Assembly: GCF_007741535.1 (NCBI RefSeq)
Contig: NZ_CP036525.1
Location: forward strand, 2,666,001 to 2,730,000
Direction: 5' to 3'
DNA from: Rubripirellula lacrimiformis
Lineage (GTDB): Bacteria; Planctomycetota; Planctomycetia; Pirellulales; Pirellulaceae
Length of the DNA stretch: 64,000 nucleotides
The position numbers were made by a program, and so were the translations under genes. Shown here piece by piece: positions 53,268-61,864 of this stretch (positions within the stretch are counted from its first letter, which is position 1; every line of letters starts with the position of its first letter). The notes under the pieces were generated by a model, which worked only from the letters and a program-made list of their open reading frames with translations, was not told where the DNA came from and searched no databases.

Positions 53268-53975
53268 ATGGCGTTATCCAAGATCGACGTATCGCTGATG
53301 GGCGATCTGTTCGACCACGCCCCCGATGTCGCGTTCTTTGTAAAAGACGTCGATGGTTGCTACGTCGCAGTGAATCACTCGCTGGTCAAGCGTCACGGAT
53401 TCAACGACAAGGCCGACGTGATCGGCAAGCGTCCCGATGACATTTGTTTCGGCGACTTCGGCCGGTTGCCCTGCGAACAAGACGATCGCGTCCTGCGAAC
53501 CGGCCGACCATTGCTGGAACAATTGGAAATGCAGTGGTACCGTCCGAACGATCCCGTGTGGTGCATGACCACCAAGCTGCCGATTCGCGATGCGACCAAT
53601 CGGGTGACCGGCTTGGTAGGGTTTTCCCGAGATGTTCGGGTGCCAGTTCAGCGAGACGAAATTCCACGGAAGTTCGCCGAAGCACTCAATGAGTTCGAAC
53701 TGGGCCTGTTCGAAACGGTTACGCCCGCTTGGTTGGCGGAACGCAGCGAGATGACGTCTCAGCAACTGACGCGGTTGACCAAACGCGTGCTAGGACTGAC
53801 GCCCAGCCAATTGATCACCAAGACGCGTGTCGCAACAGCGTCCCGGTTGCTACGAGAAACGGACAAATCTGTGGCGACGATTGCCCTGGATTGTGGATTC
53901 TATGATCACAGCGCGTTCACCCGCGCGTTCCGCACCGCCACCGGCGTCACGCCCATCCAATTCCGCAAGCAATAG
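53268..53975 (+). CDS. AraC-family transcriptional regulator with PAS sensor
   Basis: The 235-residue product has an N-terminal PAS domain (residues about 10-130: HAPDVAFFVKDVDGCYVAVNHSLVKRHGF ... GLVGFSRDV) and a C-terminal AraC-type double HTH (about 140-235: RVLGLTPSQLITKTRVATASRLL, then TIALDCGFYDHSAFTRAFRTATGVTPIQFR). The usual AraC sugar-binding domain is replaced by PAS. It probably senses a small ligand such as the dehydratase substrate. The ATG at 53268 is used. It is divergent from the dehydratase gene. Confidence 0.9.
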   Translation: MALSKIDVSLMGDLFDHAPDVAFFVKDVDGCYVAVNHSLVKRHGFNDKADVIGKRPDDICFGDFGRLPCEQDDRVLRTGRPLLEQLEMQWYRPNDPVWCMTTKLPIRDATNRVTGLVGFSRDVRVPVQRDEIPRKFAEALNEFELGLFETVTPAWLAERSEMTSQQLTRLTKRVLGLTPSQLITKTRVATASRLLRETDKSVATIALDCGFYDHSAFTRAFRTATGVTPIQFRKQ

Positions 53976-53984
53976 ACGTTGATA

Positions 53985-54440
53985 AACGGACAGTTGATTG
54001 AGTCGAACTTTCAACGGCAATGGTGAGCCGCTGGCCGTAAGGCCACGGGCAATTCCCGGCCGCTTACGAGCGGCCTCGGAGAGGCAAAGGTCGCGCCCCC
54101 TCACCCCAGCCCTCTCCCCCACGTTGAACGCGAGCGGAACTCGCGTTCAACGCGGGGGAGAGGGGGCTAAAAAGTGTGGCGGTGGTTGAGGCGGTTGGAT
54201 TTTGCGTTGGACTTTTTTTGCCCCCTCTCCCCCTGGATTATCGAAGTGGAGCTTCGATTATCCAGGGGGAGAGGGTTGGGGTGAGGGGGCGGTGGTAACG
54301 CTGAATCCGTGGGGCCCGCCCACACCGCAGCATGCTTTCGCCTCTTCCGAGACTGCCGTAATCCGGACGCTCTCTGACGCTTCGCGGCTCACTCAATCGA
54401 CCGGCCGCAAACGCCTTATCGGTCACTGGAATCGATTCAC
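53985..54440 (-). repeat. Composite hairpin element, copy B (inverted)
   Basis: Read on the minus strand, this repeats the order of 43977-44665: a GTCCGG/ACGGCAG-type left part, GTGTGGGC/GCCCCAC, CACGGATTCAGCGTTACCAC, one CCCCTGGAT-type hairpin, one GCGTTGAACGCG-type hairpin, then GCCAGCGGCTCACCATTGCC. Only one of each hairpin is present, against three and one in copy A. The pair lies 10 kb apart in opposite orientation. The rest of 53976-54494 has no gene. Confidence 0.88.
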
Positions 54441-54494
54441 ACCCCCAGCATGTCGCTCGTTTGTCTTCAGAGGGCCTTGGGAATTCCCCGGGCG

Positions 54495-57104
54495 CTAGTC
54501 ATCGGAACTGGCTTCGGCAACGACTGGTCGGCTTGGCGTGCGGTATAGAAACGCGTCGGAAGTCAGCAGCGAAACCAACAGTGCATTCATGCTGCCGCCG
54601 CTATCTCGGTAAGCCCGGTGAGCTTCCTGTAAAACGGGAGCGTCGTTCAGGGTTTCGTTGCGGCCCATCCAGAATCGGAAGGCGTGGCGGACGAAGACTT
54701 GTTCGACGCGTTCGCTTTGGGCCAGTCGTTGGATCAGATCGATGGCGTTTGTGACTTTGCCGTCCAACGCCGGATCACCCGAGTCGATGATTTCCCCCGA
54801 TGTATCGACTGGTTTGCCTTGTTCGATTTCTCGGTACAGACCAGCGTGGTTGTACATTTCGAACGGCAAACCAAGTGGATCCATCTTTTGGTGGCAGGTC
54901 CAGCAATAGTCTTCCCGAGTGACCCGCATCCGTTCACGCAGTGTGCTCTTGGGTTCGTCCGGCAGCATTGCGTCGACGGTAATCGGCACATCGGGAATAC
55001 CGCCACCGAGCAGTCGTTCGTGGATCCAACGACCGCGGCGGATGGCGTGATTGTCCATGGCGTCGGAATGGGACACCAGCCAACTGGGGTGGGTCAGGAT
55101 GCCCATGCGTTGGCCTTCGGGAGCGGTCGTCAGCATCCGTTCCGGTTTCATCGATCCTCTGCCGAAGCTGCGCCGACTCACTCGTGCAAAGATTTCGGGA
55201 CCGGCAAGATGTGCTTGGTCGACGTTATGATTGACCGTCGACCGTTTCTTTTTCGTTTCCGGCGGTTCTTTCCCGGGATTGGCCAGTTTCCAGGCCTCCA
55301 GTTCGGCGGCTGCCTTCTTTGCCGCGGCGGCCAGTACCTTCTTTTCGGCGGCAACAGACGCTGCGATTTCTTCGGGGGTACGTTTGCTGCCGAAATAGAC
55401 GCGATCGGTCGGGGTGGCCACGACCTTGTCGGTGGTCAGCAGTTGTTTCAGGACATCTTGGTCCTGTTGCAGAATCAGTTCAATTAGCCGGTCGGTGCTG
55501 GCTGCGGCATCGAACATCGCATTGTAGTGAGCCTGTCCGCGATTGCTGGCCCCGGTCTCGGCAAGCGCTTTCAAATCTTTGCAGATGTAACCGGCCAAGT
55601 CGTAATCGAAGTAGTCCCGAAAGAAACGCAAGATCCGAGGCTTTCGAATGCTGTCGTCGGCCAAGATTCGCTCGACTTCCCTTTTCACGTCGGCCCTGGT
55701 GCGCATGCGGCCTTGGGTCACAGCACTGCGCAGCTGTTCGTCCGGTCGGATGTATCGCAGCGCATGATTGACCGCCATGCCCAGTTCCCAGTCCTGCAGC
55801 ATGACGCGGCCGTAGGAATCCGGGGTGCCCTCGTTGGCCAGTTCCGGTCGGAACAGTGCGTCGCGATCCAAGAAGATCGATGACAGTCCCAACACCACAC
55901 CGTCCCGCTTGCCGATCTTTTCGATCGATTGTTTGACGATTTCTACGTACGCGTCCGATTCGTTCGGTTCAGGAGGCCGAAACGTCAATGCTTCGAACAA
56001 ATAGTCGACCGCGTTTCGCAGTCCCTGGTCCGTGACGCCGTCTTGCGACATCAGGTCGTAGACAGGAGTCAGAGGCCGGACCACTTCGGTGCTGTACACC
56101 AAGCTGGTCGGCAGCCCACGAAGGTCGCCTTTCATTTTGTCCGCGATCGACTTGGGATCGTCGGTGATCTGATAAGGCTGGGCGATGCTTAGCGGACCTT
56201 CGGCCATGTATCGAAGGATGTCGCTGGCAACACCCATGATCTGGGTCGCTTCGGCGCTGTTGACGGTATAGAAATCGGGATAGTTTTCCAGTCCGTGATT
56301 TCGCGCCGACGATAGGACCGCAGGCACGCTTTTGACCGAAGTGGCATAGGCAACCGTTCCCCCTTGCCACTGGATGATGCGATCGGTGCCGAAGTACAGT
56401 TTCAGTTCGCCGCCGTGGTTGGTGGGGACGACGTCCCCGTGAGTGCGCAGGCCCGGTTTTTCTGGATCAAAATCGGGCTCTGTGTTGATCAGCTCGTTCA
56501 GCCGGGTGATGTGTTCTTGTGGGGTCACCCGCCAAATGCGTGCAGGTGACGATGTCGGTTCTAGTTGGATGCCATCGGGTAGCGAACCGAAGATCAATTC
56601 GTGATCGACGAAGTTGCCTTTGTCGGGATCCAGGTGCGCATGGAAGCCACCCTTGTCGCGCATGACCCGCGACAGCTCACTGACAATCCCATCGGAAAAC
56701 TGCAGACGGTGCACGACCTCGGGCTGCGTCATATCGGGAGGCGGCATCTGTTGGATCGTGACCTGCGCCCAGACGCTGCGCCAGGTACTAGCGTTGATCT
56801 CGTCGACCGCGCCCAGACCTTCCAGCGAAAGATCGCCTTCGGGGTCCGTTTCGCCATGGCAATCGATGCAGTAGTCGGTCAGGAACGATTCCGCAAAACG
56901 ATCGAAGTCCTGTGGGAACGCTTGCCCCGGCGTGTAGGTTTCGGCATGTGCGGTGGGCAGCAGCCCCAAACACTGAACCATGAACAAACCGGCGATCCGT
57001 AGGATAGGCTTCCAGCCTGTCGCTTCCGATGCATCCGATTGCAGGCTGATCCCGCCGAATTTCCGATCCCTGGTTTCGCCGGACGAAAGGCGACGCCGGG
57101 TCAT
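54495..57104 (-). CDS. DUF1592/DUF1588/DUF1585 planctomycete cytochrome-type protein
   Basis: The 869-residue product has an N-terminal hydrophobic segment ([22 protein letters not shown]), then a cytochrome-c-like [13 protein letters not shown] (PSCyt1-type heme site). The long middle has DUF1592 features, such as [16 protein letters not shown], and a DUF1588 segment [22 protein letters not shown]. It ends with the DUF1585 part. These large secreted proteins are common in Planctomycetes and pair with DUF1552 proteins; roles in surface electron transfer or polymer use are guesses. The start overlaps the DUF1552 stop by 4 bases. Confidence 0.88.
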   Translation of the reverse strand: MTRRRLSSGETRDRKFGGISLQSDASEATGWKPILRIAGLFMVQCLGLLPTAHAETYTPGQAFPQDFDRFAESFLTDYCIDCHGETDPEGDLSLEGLGAVDEINASTWRSVWAQVTIQQMPPPDMTQPEVVHRLQFSDGIVSELSRVMRDKGGFHAHLDPDKGNFVDHELIFGSLPDGIQLEPTSSPARIWRVTPQEHITRLNELINTEPDFDPEKPGLRTHGDVVPTNHGGELKLYFGTDRIIQWQGGTVAYATSVKSVPAVLSSARNHGLENYPDFYTVNSAEATQIMGVASDILRYMAEGPLSIAQPYQITDDPKSIADKMKGDLRGLPTSLVYSTEVVRPLTPVYDLMSQDGVTDQGLRNAVDYLFEALTFRPPEPNESDAYVEIVKQSIEKIGKRDGVVLGLSSIFLDRDALFRPELANEGTPDSYGRVMLQDWELGMAVNHALRYIRPDEQLRSAVTQGRMRTRADVKREVERILADDSIRKPRILRFFRDYFDYDLAGYICKDLKALAETGASNRGQAHYNAMFDAAASTDRLIELILQQDQDVLKQLLTTDKVVATPTDRVYFGSKRTPEEIAASVAAEKKVLAAAAKKAAAELEAWKLANPGKEPPETKKKRSTVNHNVDQAHLAGPEIFARVSRRSFGRGSMKPERMLTTAPEGQRMGILTHPSWLVSHSDAMDNHAIRRGRWIHERLLGGGIPDVPITVDAMLPDEPKSTLRERMRVTREDYCWTCHQKMDPLGLPFEMYNHAGLYREIEQGKPVDTSGEIIDSGDPALDGKVTNAIDLIQRLAQSERVEQVFVRHAFRFWMGRNETLNDAPVLQEAHRAYRDSGGSMNALLVSLLTSDAFLYRTPSRPVVAEASSDD

Positions 57105-58423
57105 GCCAACACTTCCTTCAGCGGGCCGGTGCTGTCGTCAAACTTCTTGGCCATCTTTTCGTCCATGTTGAATCGATCGACGTTCTGCCCGGCGGCCCGC
57201 AGCAGCGATGTGTACAACGCGTTGATCGGGCGCTTGCCATCCAGTTGTGTGAAGCAACCTGACTGGAAGGCGCCGTCCAAATTGCCCAACAACATGACGG
57301 GCCAGTTGGCGCCGTTGGTGTGCTGTTTGTCCGCATTGTTGCTGGTGTAAACGATCAGCGTATTGTCCATCATGGAACCATTCCCTTCCGGAACGCTTTC
57401 CAGCGTTTCCATGATCCGGACCAGCATGCGGCTGTTGTATTGGCGGATCTTGATCCAAATCGGATTGTCGGGCTGATCCATGTGGCCAAGGTTGTGTCCT
57501 TGTTGGTCGACGCCCAGTCCCTTCCAGGCACCAAAAATTTCGCCGCGGCCAGAGCCGATGGTCAGCGTATTGGTGATCCCCGAGGTCAACGCTGAAATCC
57601 CAAGGTCCAGCAGCACGTCGTGCCAATCGGTTTCAAACTTCGGCTTGGTGTATCGCTCGTCGACGGCCGGCGCGAATTTACGCAAGTGATCGGAAACGGT
57701 GTCCAGTCGGGTGCGCAGCCCGTTGACGTCCTTGAATCCCTGGACGTATTGGCCGTAACGCTGTTGGTCCGATTCCGGCAGTGACTGTCCCTTCATTGCG
57801 GCCAATTTTTCGACCTGACTGAACACACCGGATCGGGCTTCGTGTTGCTGACGAATGTTGCCAGACGAAATGCCACCGTACAGCATCTGGTACAGGTGGT
57901 TGGGGTTCGAATGCATGAAGATCGGTTGACCGGCACCGCTGGCCGACAACGTTGCGATCGTCGGCTTGGCTTTCATGTTTTCGATCGAATCCATGCCAAT
58001 GCAAAGATGCGGCAGAAGCGTCTGCGGCAGAACCTTGCTCAGTTCATAATCAATCGTCGATGCACTGGGCGGCACACCATCGCTGCCGCGATAGCCACCA
58101 AGAGCACCAAAGAAAGCACTGTGTGACGGGCTGGTGTGGATGCCGTGCAATCCGTTGATGATGTGCAGTCGTTCTTTGTAAGGTTCCAGTGCGCTGATCG
58201 GTTCAGGCAGTTTTACCTTGGCAAGCGAACCGCTGTTTTTCATTCCTTCGGGGATACAGGTCTTCGGATCGAAGCCCTGGTTCTGCATGAAGAAGATGAT
58301 CCGTTTCGCAGCGCCGTCCGCGGCCGGTGACGCAACGGCGCGTTCGGCAGCAATGGGGACGCCGAACGCGGCACCGGTGCTGGCTGCGATTCCTTGCAAC
58401 ATTCTTCTGCGGCTGAACATCAT
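57101..58423 (-). CDS. DUF1552 protein with Tat-type signal
   Basis: The product has about 440 residues. The N-terminus, [21 protein letters not shown], has a twin-arginine signal (SRRRML). The mature protein, [19 protein letters not shown] and on to a C-terminal [21 protein letters not shown], matches DUF1552, related to sulfatase/alkaline-phosphatase folds. It is the first gene of the two-gene operon with DUF1592, joined by an ATGA overlap. The ATG at 58423 is chosen because it begins the Tat signal. Three 16-bp repeats lie about 100 bases upstream. Confidence 0.88.
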   Translation of the reverse strand: MMFSRRRMLQGIAASTGAAFGVPIAAERAVASPAADGAAKRIIFFMQNQGFDPKTCIPEGMKNSGSLAKVKLPEPISALEPYKERLHIINGLHGIHTSPSHSAFFGALGGYRGSDGVPPSASTIDYELSKVLPQTLLPHLCIGMDSIENMKAKPTIATLSASGAGQPIFMHSNPNHLYQMLYGGISSGNIRQQHEARSGVFSQVEKLAAMKGQSLPESDQQRYGQYVQGFKDVNGLRTRLDTVSDHLRKFAPAVDERYTKPKFETDWHDVLLDLGISALTSGITNTLTIGSGRGEIFGAWKGLGVDQQGHNLGHMDQPDNPIWIKIRQYNSRMLVRIMETLESVPEGNGSMMDNTLIVYTSNNADKQHTNGANWPVMLLGNLDGAFQSGCFTQLDGKRPINALYTSLLRAAGQNVDRFNMDEKMAKKFDDSTGPLKEVLA

Positions 58424-58520
58424 CGATCTTTCAACGTGTAAACGGTCGATTGTCTGGCGTCGGCTTGTCTGACGAACGGATGGACCCGTACAGACTCTGT
58501 TTCGGCTATTCACACCCCAG

Positions 58521-58568
58521 CCGCACAGGGAAATCGCCGCACAGGGAAATCGCCGCACAGGGAAATCG
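58521..58568. repeat. Three perfect 16-bp direct repeats
   Basis: CCGCACAGGGAAATCG occurs three times head to tail at 58521-58536, 58537-58552 and 58553-58568, about 98-145 bases upstream of the DUF1552 start. The spacing is not whole helical turns (16 bp), so sites would rotate around the helix. A partial fourth (GCGGCGGGCAAACG) is unconvincing. They could be regulator sites or a replication slippage product. Confidence 0.7.
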
Positions 58569-58819
58569 TCGCGGCGGGCAAACGTGGTCGCAGTGGAAGG
58601 CGGGGGTGAGGCGGGATTTGCCAGTCGATTTCGGAAACAACCGGACACAAGCATTCTACCAGTCCGGGGGGCTGCCGCAACAGAGTTTTTGGTAGGCGTG
58701 CTACGCCGCTCACGAAAGCTCGGACGCAACGCCTCGCACCGCCATACTGCGGCGGATTGGCCGCAATGTCCGCTTTTGGGGTGCTCGACACCGTACGTCC
58801 CGGTGGGATTTATCGGGGC

Positions 58820-58943
58820 GATCGGAGGCACTTCGCAGCAAGATTGCCCCCGATCGACCAGCATGTTTCGGCAGCCGCCCCGGATCGACTAACGGACGCA
58901 ATTCGAGATTTTCTCCAGCATCGCGTCTCCGTCGCTGGCGATT
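58820..58943 (-). pseudogene. Relic of a pectate-lyase gene end
   Basis: On the minus strand, codons before the TAG at 58889-58891 read NPIASDGDAMLEKISNCVR, matching the end of the intact lyase (NKIASDGYTMLEKFLNSIQ). The 3' flank also matches: 58820-58943 aligns with 60291-60415 at roughly 80 percent by eye, in the same orientation. Upstream coding similarity stops at about 58948. It is a remnant, either of a tandem duplication or of recombination, with the DJ-1 gene between the two copies. Confidence 0.7.
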
Positions 58944-59068
58944 GGGTTCCGCTCACTCGGCCGCAATCTCCCGCCGCAATCTCGCGCCGAACGACGTCAC
59001 AGAGGGAGCGTCCCCATGCGGTTCGGGGGCGGCTACCGAACGCGTTCACGATGCAAATCGGTTTGTCT

Positions 59069-59863
59069 CTAGCGTCCCTGCAAGACCGCCTCGGCGATTC
59101 GTTTGCCAACTCCTTCAGCCGAAGCCGGATTTTGACCAGTGATGAGCCGACCATCCGCTACGACGCTCGATTGAAAGTTGGCTGATTTTTGCATCGTCGC
59201 ACCACGTTGACTCAGCGAGCTCGACAGCAGGAAAGGAACCGTGTCGGCAAGCCCCACCGCGCGTTCTTCGTCGTCGGTAAACGCCGCTACCGTTTTTCCA
59301 TCGACCAGATACCGACCGTTGGAAAGTTTGACATTCACCAGCGCTGCGGGACCGTGACATACGGCTGCAACCACACCACCGGAATCATATTGCTTCGCGA
59401 GGATCCCTTGCAACGCTTCGTTACCAGGCAAGTCCCACATCGCACCGTGGCCGCCGACGACAAAGATTGCCGAGTAGTCCGCTGGATTCACTTGCGCAAT
59501 CGGCTTGGTCGATGCGAGTTGCTTGCGAACTTGCGGGTTGGTCCAAAACAGATTGACCACTGGATCTTCTAACTTCAATGCATCTGCCGGAGGTTCGCCG
59601 CCTTTGACGCTGGCGAATTCGACAGCGATGCCCGCATCGGTCAACACTTTCCAAGGATGAGCAGCCTCGGGAACGTAATAGCCGGTCTTGCGATCCAGGT
59701 CGCCCATCTTGGAATGACTCGTCAATACGAACAGGGCGGGCTGAACATCGACGCGGGCTGCATGGGGCTTCGTCGCCGGAGACTCCGCTTGAGACGAAGC
59801 AGTCAATTGAAACAACGAAAAAATCGTTACCGTGGAAAGTGCAATCAAAAGGGTGCGTTTCAT
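59069..59863 (-). CDS. Secreted DJ-1/PfpI-family protein
   Basis: The 264-residue product has a signal peptide (MKRTLLIALSTVTIFSLFQLTASSQAES). The DJ-1/PfpI (class I glutamine amidotransferase-like) domain shows the nucleophile Cys169 in AAVCHGPAAL, with FVVGGHGAMWDLPGN before it and FTDDEERAVGLADTVPFLL after. Members include Hsp31-type glyoxalases, deglycases and proteases; the exported location is the distinguishing point. It sits between two direct copies of a pectate-lyase gene end. Confidence 0.85.
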   Translation of the reverse strand: MKRTLLIALSTVTIFSLFQLTASSQAESPATKPHAARVDVQPALFVLTSHSKMGDLDRKTGYYVPEAAHPWKVLTDAGIAVEFASVKGGEPPADALKLEDPVVNLFWTNPQVRKQLASTKPIAQVNPADYSAIFVVGGHGAMWDLPGNEALQGILAKQYDSGGVVAAVCHGPAALVNVKLSNGRYLVDGKTVAAFTDDEERAVGLADTVPFLLSSSLSQRGATMQKSANFQSSVVADGRLITGQNPASAEGVGKRIAEAVLQGR

Positions 59864-60360
59864 CGTGGTTCCTTTGGGGGGGACTAAGTGGGTTTCAGTC
59901 GACGTGGCCTTCGATCACTGAAGCAGCGAAGTGAATGAGCGGACGATGAAGCGATCATCGATACGGAAGTGCCCATGAAGACGTTGGCCCGGTGAGGTGC
60001 CGTGCCGTGAGGTGCCGTGAGGTGCCGTGCCGTGCCGTGACACTTCGTGACCAAACCGAAGTGCTGATCCGAGTGGACGACACACCACGCTACCTCAATG
60101 CCGTCGGCGTGGTTCCGCCCGCCAAAAATTGTCAGTTTTTGTTTCGATTCGCTTGGTGGGGAGCGAATTCTGGCGAATCTCGCTGCGTGCAGTCACGCCA
60201 CTTTTCGATCGCGAGTGAACCGACCGGCGCTGACGTGCGTGCTGATCGTCGGAACGCTACACCACGCGTTCGGGTTGAATTTCCACGGTCGACCGGAGGC
60301 ACTTCCCCGCAACAATGCTCTCGATCGACCAGGATGTTTCGACAGCGGTCTCCGGATCGA
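59864..60360. other. Spacer with short tandem repeat
   Basis: Between the DJ-1 gene and the lyase end. At 59991-60040 GTGCC and GTGAG words repeat (GGTGCCGTGCCGTGAGGTGCC and onward). The right half (60291-60360) is the lyase 3' flank shared with the relic. Frames here show no support. Confidence 0.5.
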
Positions 60361-61737
60361 CTATTGGATGCTGTTCAGAAATTTCTCTAGCATCGTGTAT
60401 CCGTCGCTGGCGATTTTGTTTCCGTCGGCGGCATCGTTGGGGTCCAGTCCGTTGGCCGTTTCCCACTGGTCGGGCATGCCGTCGTGATCGGCATCTTGCA
60501 CCGCGACGGAGCTTTTCAATTCTGGCCAGCCACCAACATCATTTTGCGAATCGATGATGCCCGTGACCTTCGATGGGTCGGCCACTTTTTTCACCGTGTC
60601 GTAAATGCCCTCGTAGGTTGCTGTCCCCGTGCGTGTTTCCTCGACAATTCGTGTGTCGATTGAATCACGCCGCGGCAGGTTCGCGCCGGCAGTGGCCAGG
60701 ACGGACTGAAACGCGTCGGCCGGCGTCTGCTGATGGATCGGCATCGCGTCCCACGGTTGGTCAAGCTTAACGAAGTTCCCGCCGCGAACTCCCGTCCAAT
60801 TGTCGTCGGATACCGAAGGGCTGCCTTCGACGAAGTTTCCGGCAACGTACCAGCTGCCTTTGTCGTCTGGTCCGCGCGATGATGGATCGGCTATTTCGGC
60901 CTTACGCGCTGGATCCGTTGCGGGCCCAGGCTTGTAATAGTTGGCCACCATATTGATGTTCGAAAAAGTGAACTTGTCGCTGCCCTTCTGGACGGCTTCC
61001 CCGCCGTAACAACTGCGATACCCCCAGTTGTACAGAACATTGTTGCGGTAATCGGTGTTGCCACAGCCGGATGCGAAACGCGGATTACGGCTGGAGTGAT
61101 TGGCGATCAGGTTGTGGTGGTAGGTGCTGTGGTTGGATCCCCAGATGCCGCCGAATCCATGCTGGCTCTTGCTGTGGTTCGAATTGAACATGCTCTCGGA
61201 AATCAAGCACCATTGCACCGTCATGTTTTCACAGTGGTAGATCGACATCGTTTCGTCGACGCTCCAGCTTGCCGAGACATGGTCCAGAATCAGATTCTTG
61301 ACGTACCTAGCCGAGATGGCATCGGCGTCTTTCCCGGACTCGTCACCGAATCGCACTCGGATGTATCGAATGATCACTTCATCAGCGCTGATCATCAACG
61401 GATAACGTTTGATGCAGATGCCATCGCCCGGTGCCGTTTGCCCGGCGATCGTGATGTGAGAGTTTCGGATCCGCAGGTCGCTGTTCAAATCGATCGTGCC
61501 GGAGACTCGGAACACAACCGTCCGTGGACCCTTGGCTTCGACGGCGTCGCGCAGGCTGCCTTCGCCAGAGTCATTCAGGTTGGTGACTTCGAATACCTTT
61601 CCACCGCGTCCCCCTACCGTGTGCTTGCCGTATCCTTCGGCACTCGGGAATGCCAAAGGGCTCGCCGCAAAGCAAGCGGAACCTACCGCCGCGAAACCCA
61701 TCAGCGTCATGGTCATGAAAATGGTTTTTAGAATCAT
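60361..61737 (-). CDS. Secreted pectate lyase (PL1-type)
   Basis: The product has about 458 residues. The signal peptide is MILKTIFMTMTLMGFAAVGSACFA. The right-handed beta-helix shows GGRGGKVFEVTNLNDSGEGSLRDAV, then strands such as NSHITIAGQTAPGDGICIKRYP, LILDHVSASWSVDE and YHHNLIANHSSRNPRFASG, with the Arg of NHSSRNPRF in the position of the PL1 catalytic Arg. The C-terminus has a calcium-type DADHDGMPDQWETANGLDPNDAADGN repeat. It would cleave polygalacturonate outside the cell. The ATG at 61737 starts the signal peptide. It lies 127 bases after the pectinesterase-fusion stop, in the same direction. Confidence 0.88.
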   Translation of the reverse strand: MILKTIFMTMTLMGFAAVGSACFAASPLAFPSAEGYGKHTVGGRGGKVFEVTNLNDSGEGSLRDAVEAKGPRTVVFRVSGTIDLNSDLRIRNSHITIAGQTAPGDGICIKRYPLMISADEVIIRYIRVRFGDESGKDADAISARYVKNLILDHVSASWSVDETMSIYHCENMTVQWCLISESMFNSNHSKSQHGFGGIWGSNHSTYHHNLIANHSSRNPRFASGCGNTDYRNNVLYNWGYRSCYGGEAVQKGSDKFTFSNINMVANYYKPGPATDPARKAEIADPSSRGPDDKGSWYVAGNFVEGSPSVSDDNWTGVRGGNFVKLDQPWDAMPIHQQTPADAFQSVLATAGANLPRRDSIDTRIVEETRTGTATYEGIYDTVKKVADPSKVTGIIDSQNDVGGWPELKSSVAVQDADHDGMPDQWETANGLDPNDAADGNKIASDGYTMLEKFLNSIQ

Positions 61738-61864
61738 TCGTTTTCTCTCGGGGTGGACTTGGTCGATGGAAGCGATCGGTCGATGAAAAATCATGGATGC
61801 TTTGGCCTGGCAATGGCGGCAAAAGTCTTGCCGATCGTTCATCGCCGGCGCTATGTTTCGCTGG

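Larger units (their letters stand above)
58424..59068. other. Spacer upstream of DUF1552 with repeats and a gene relic
   Basis: This 645-bp region holds the three 16-bp repeats (58521-58568) and the pectate-lyase relic (58820-58943). No intact gene is supported. Confidence 0.6.

Noticed and set aside
59992-60487. Plus-strand frames near the lyase end
   Set aside because: They start within the GTGCC microrepeat and run into the antisense of the lyase C-terminus.
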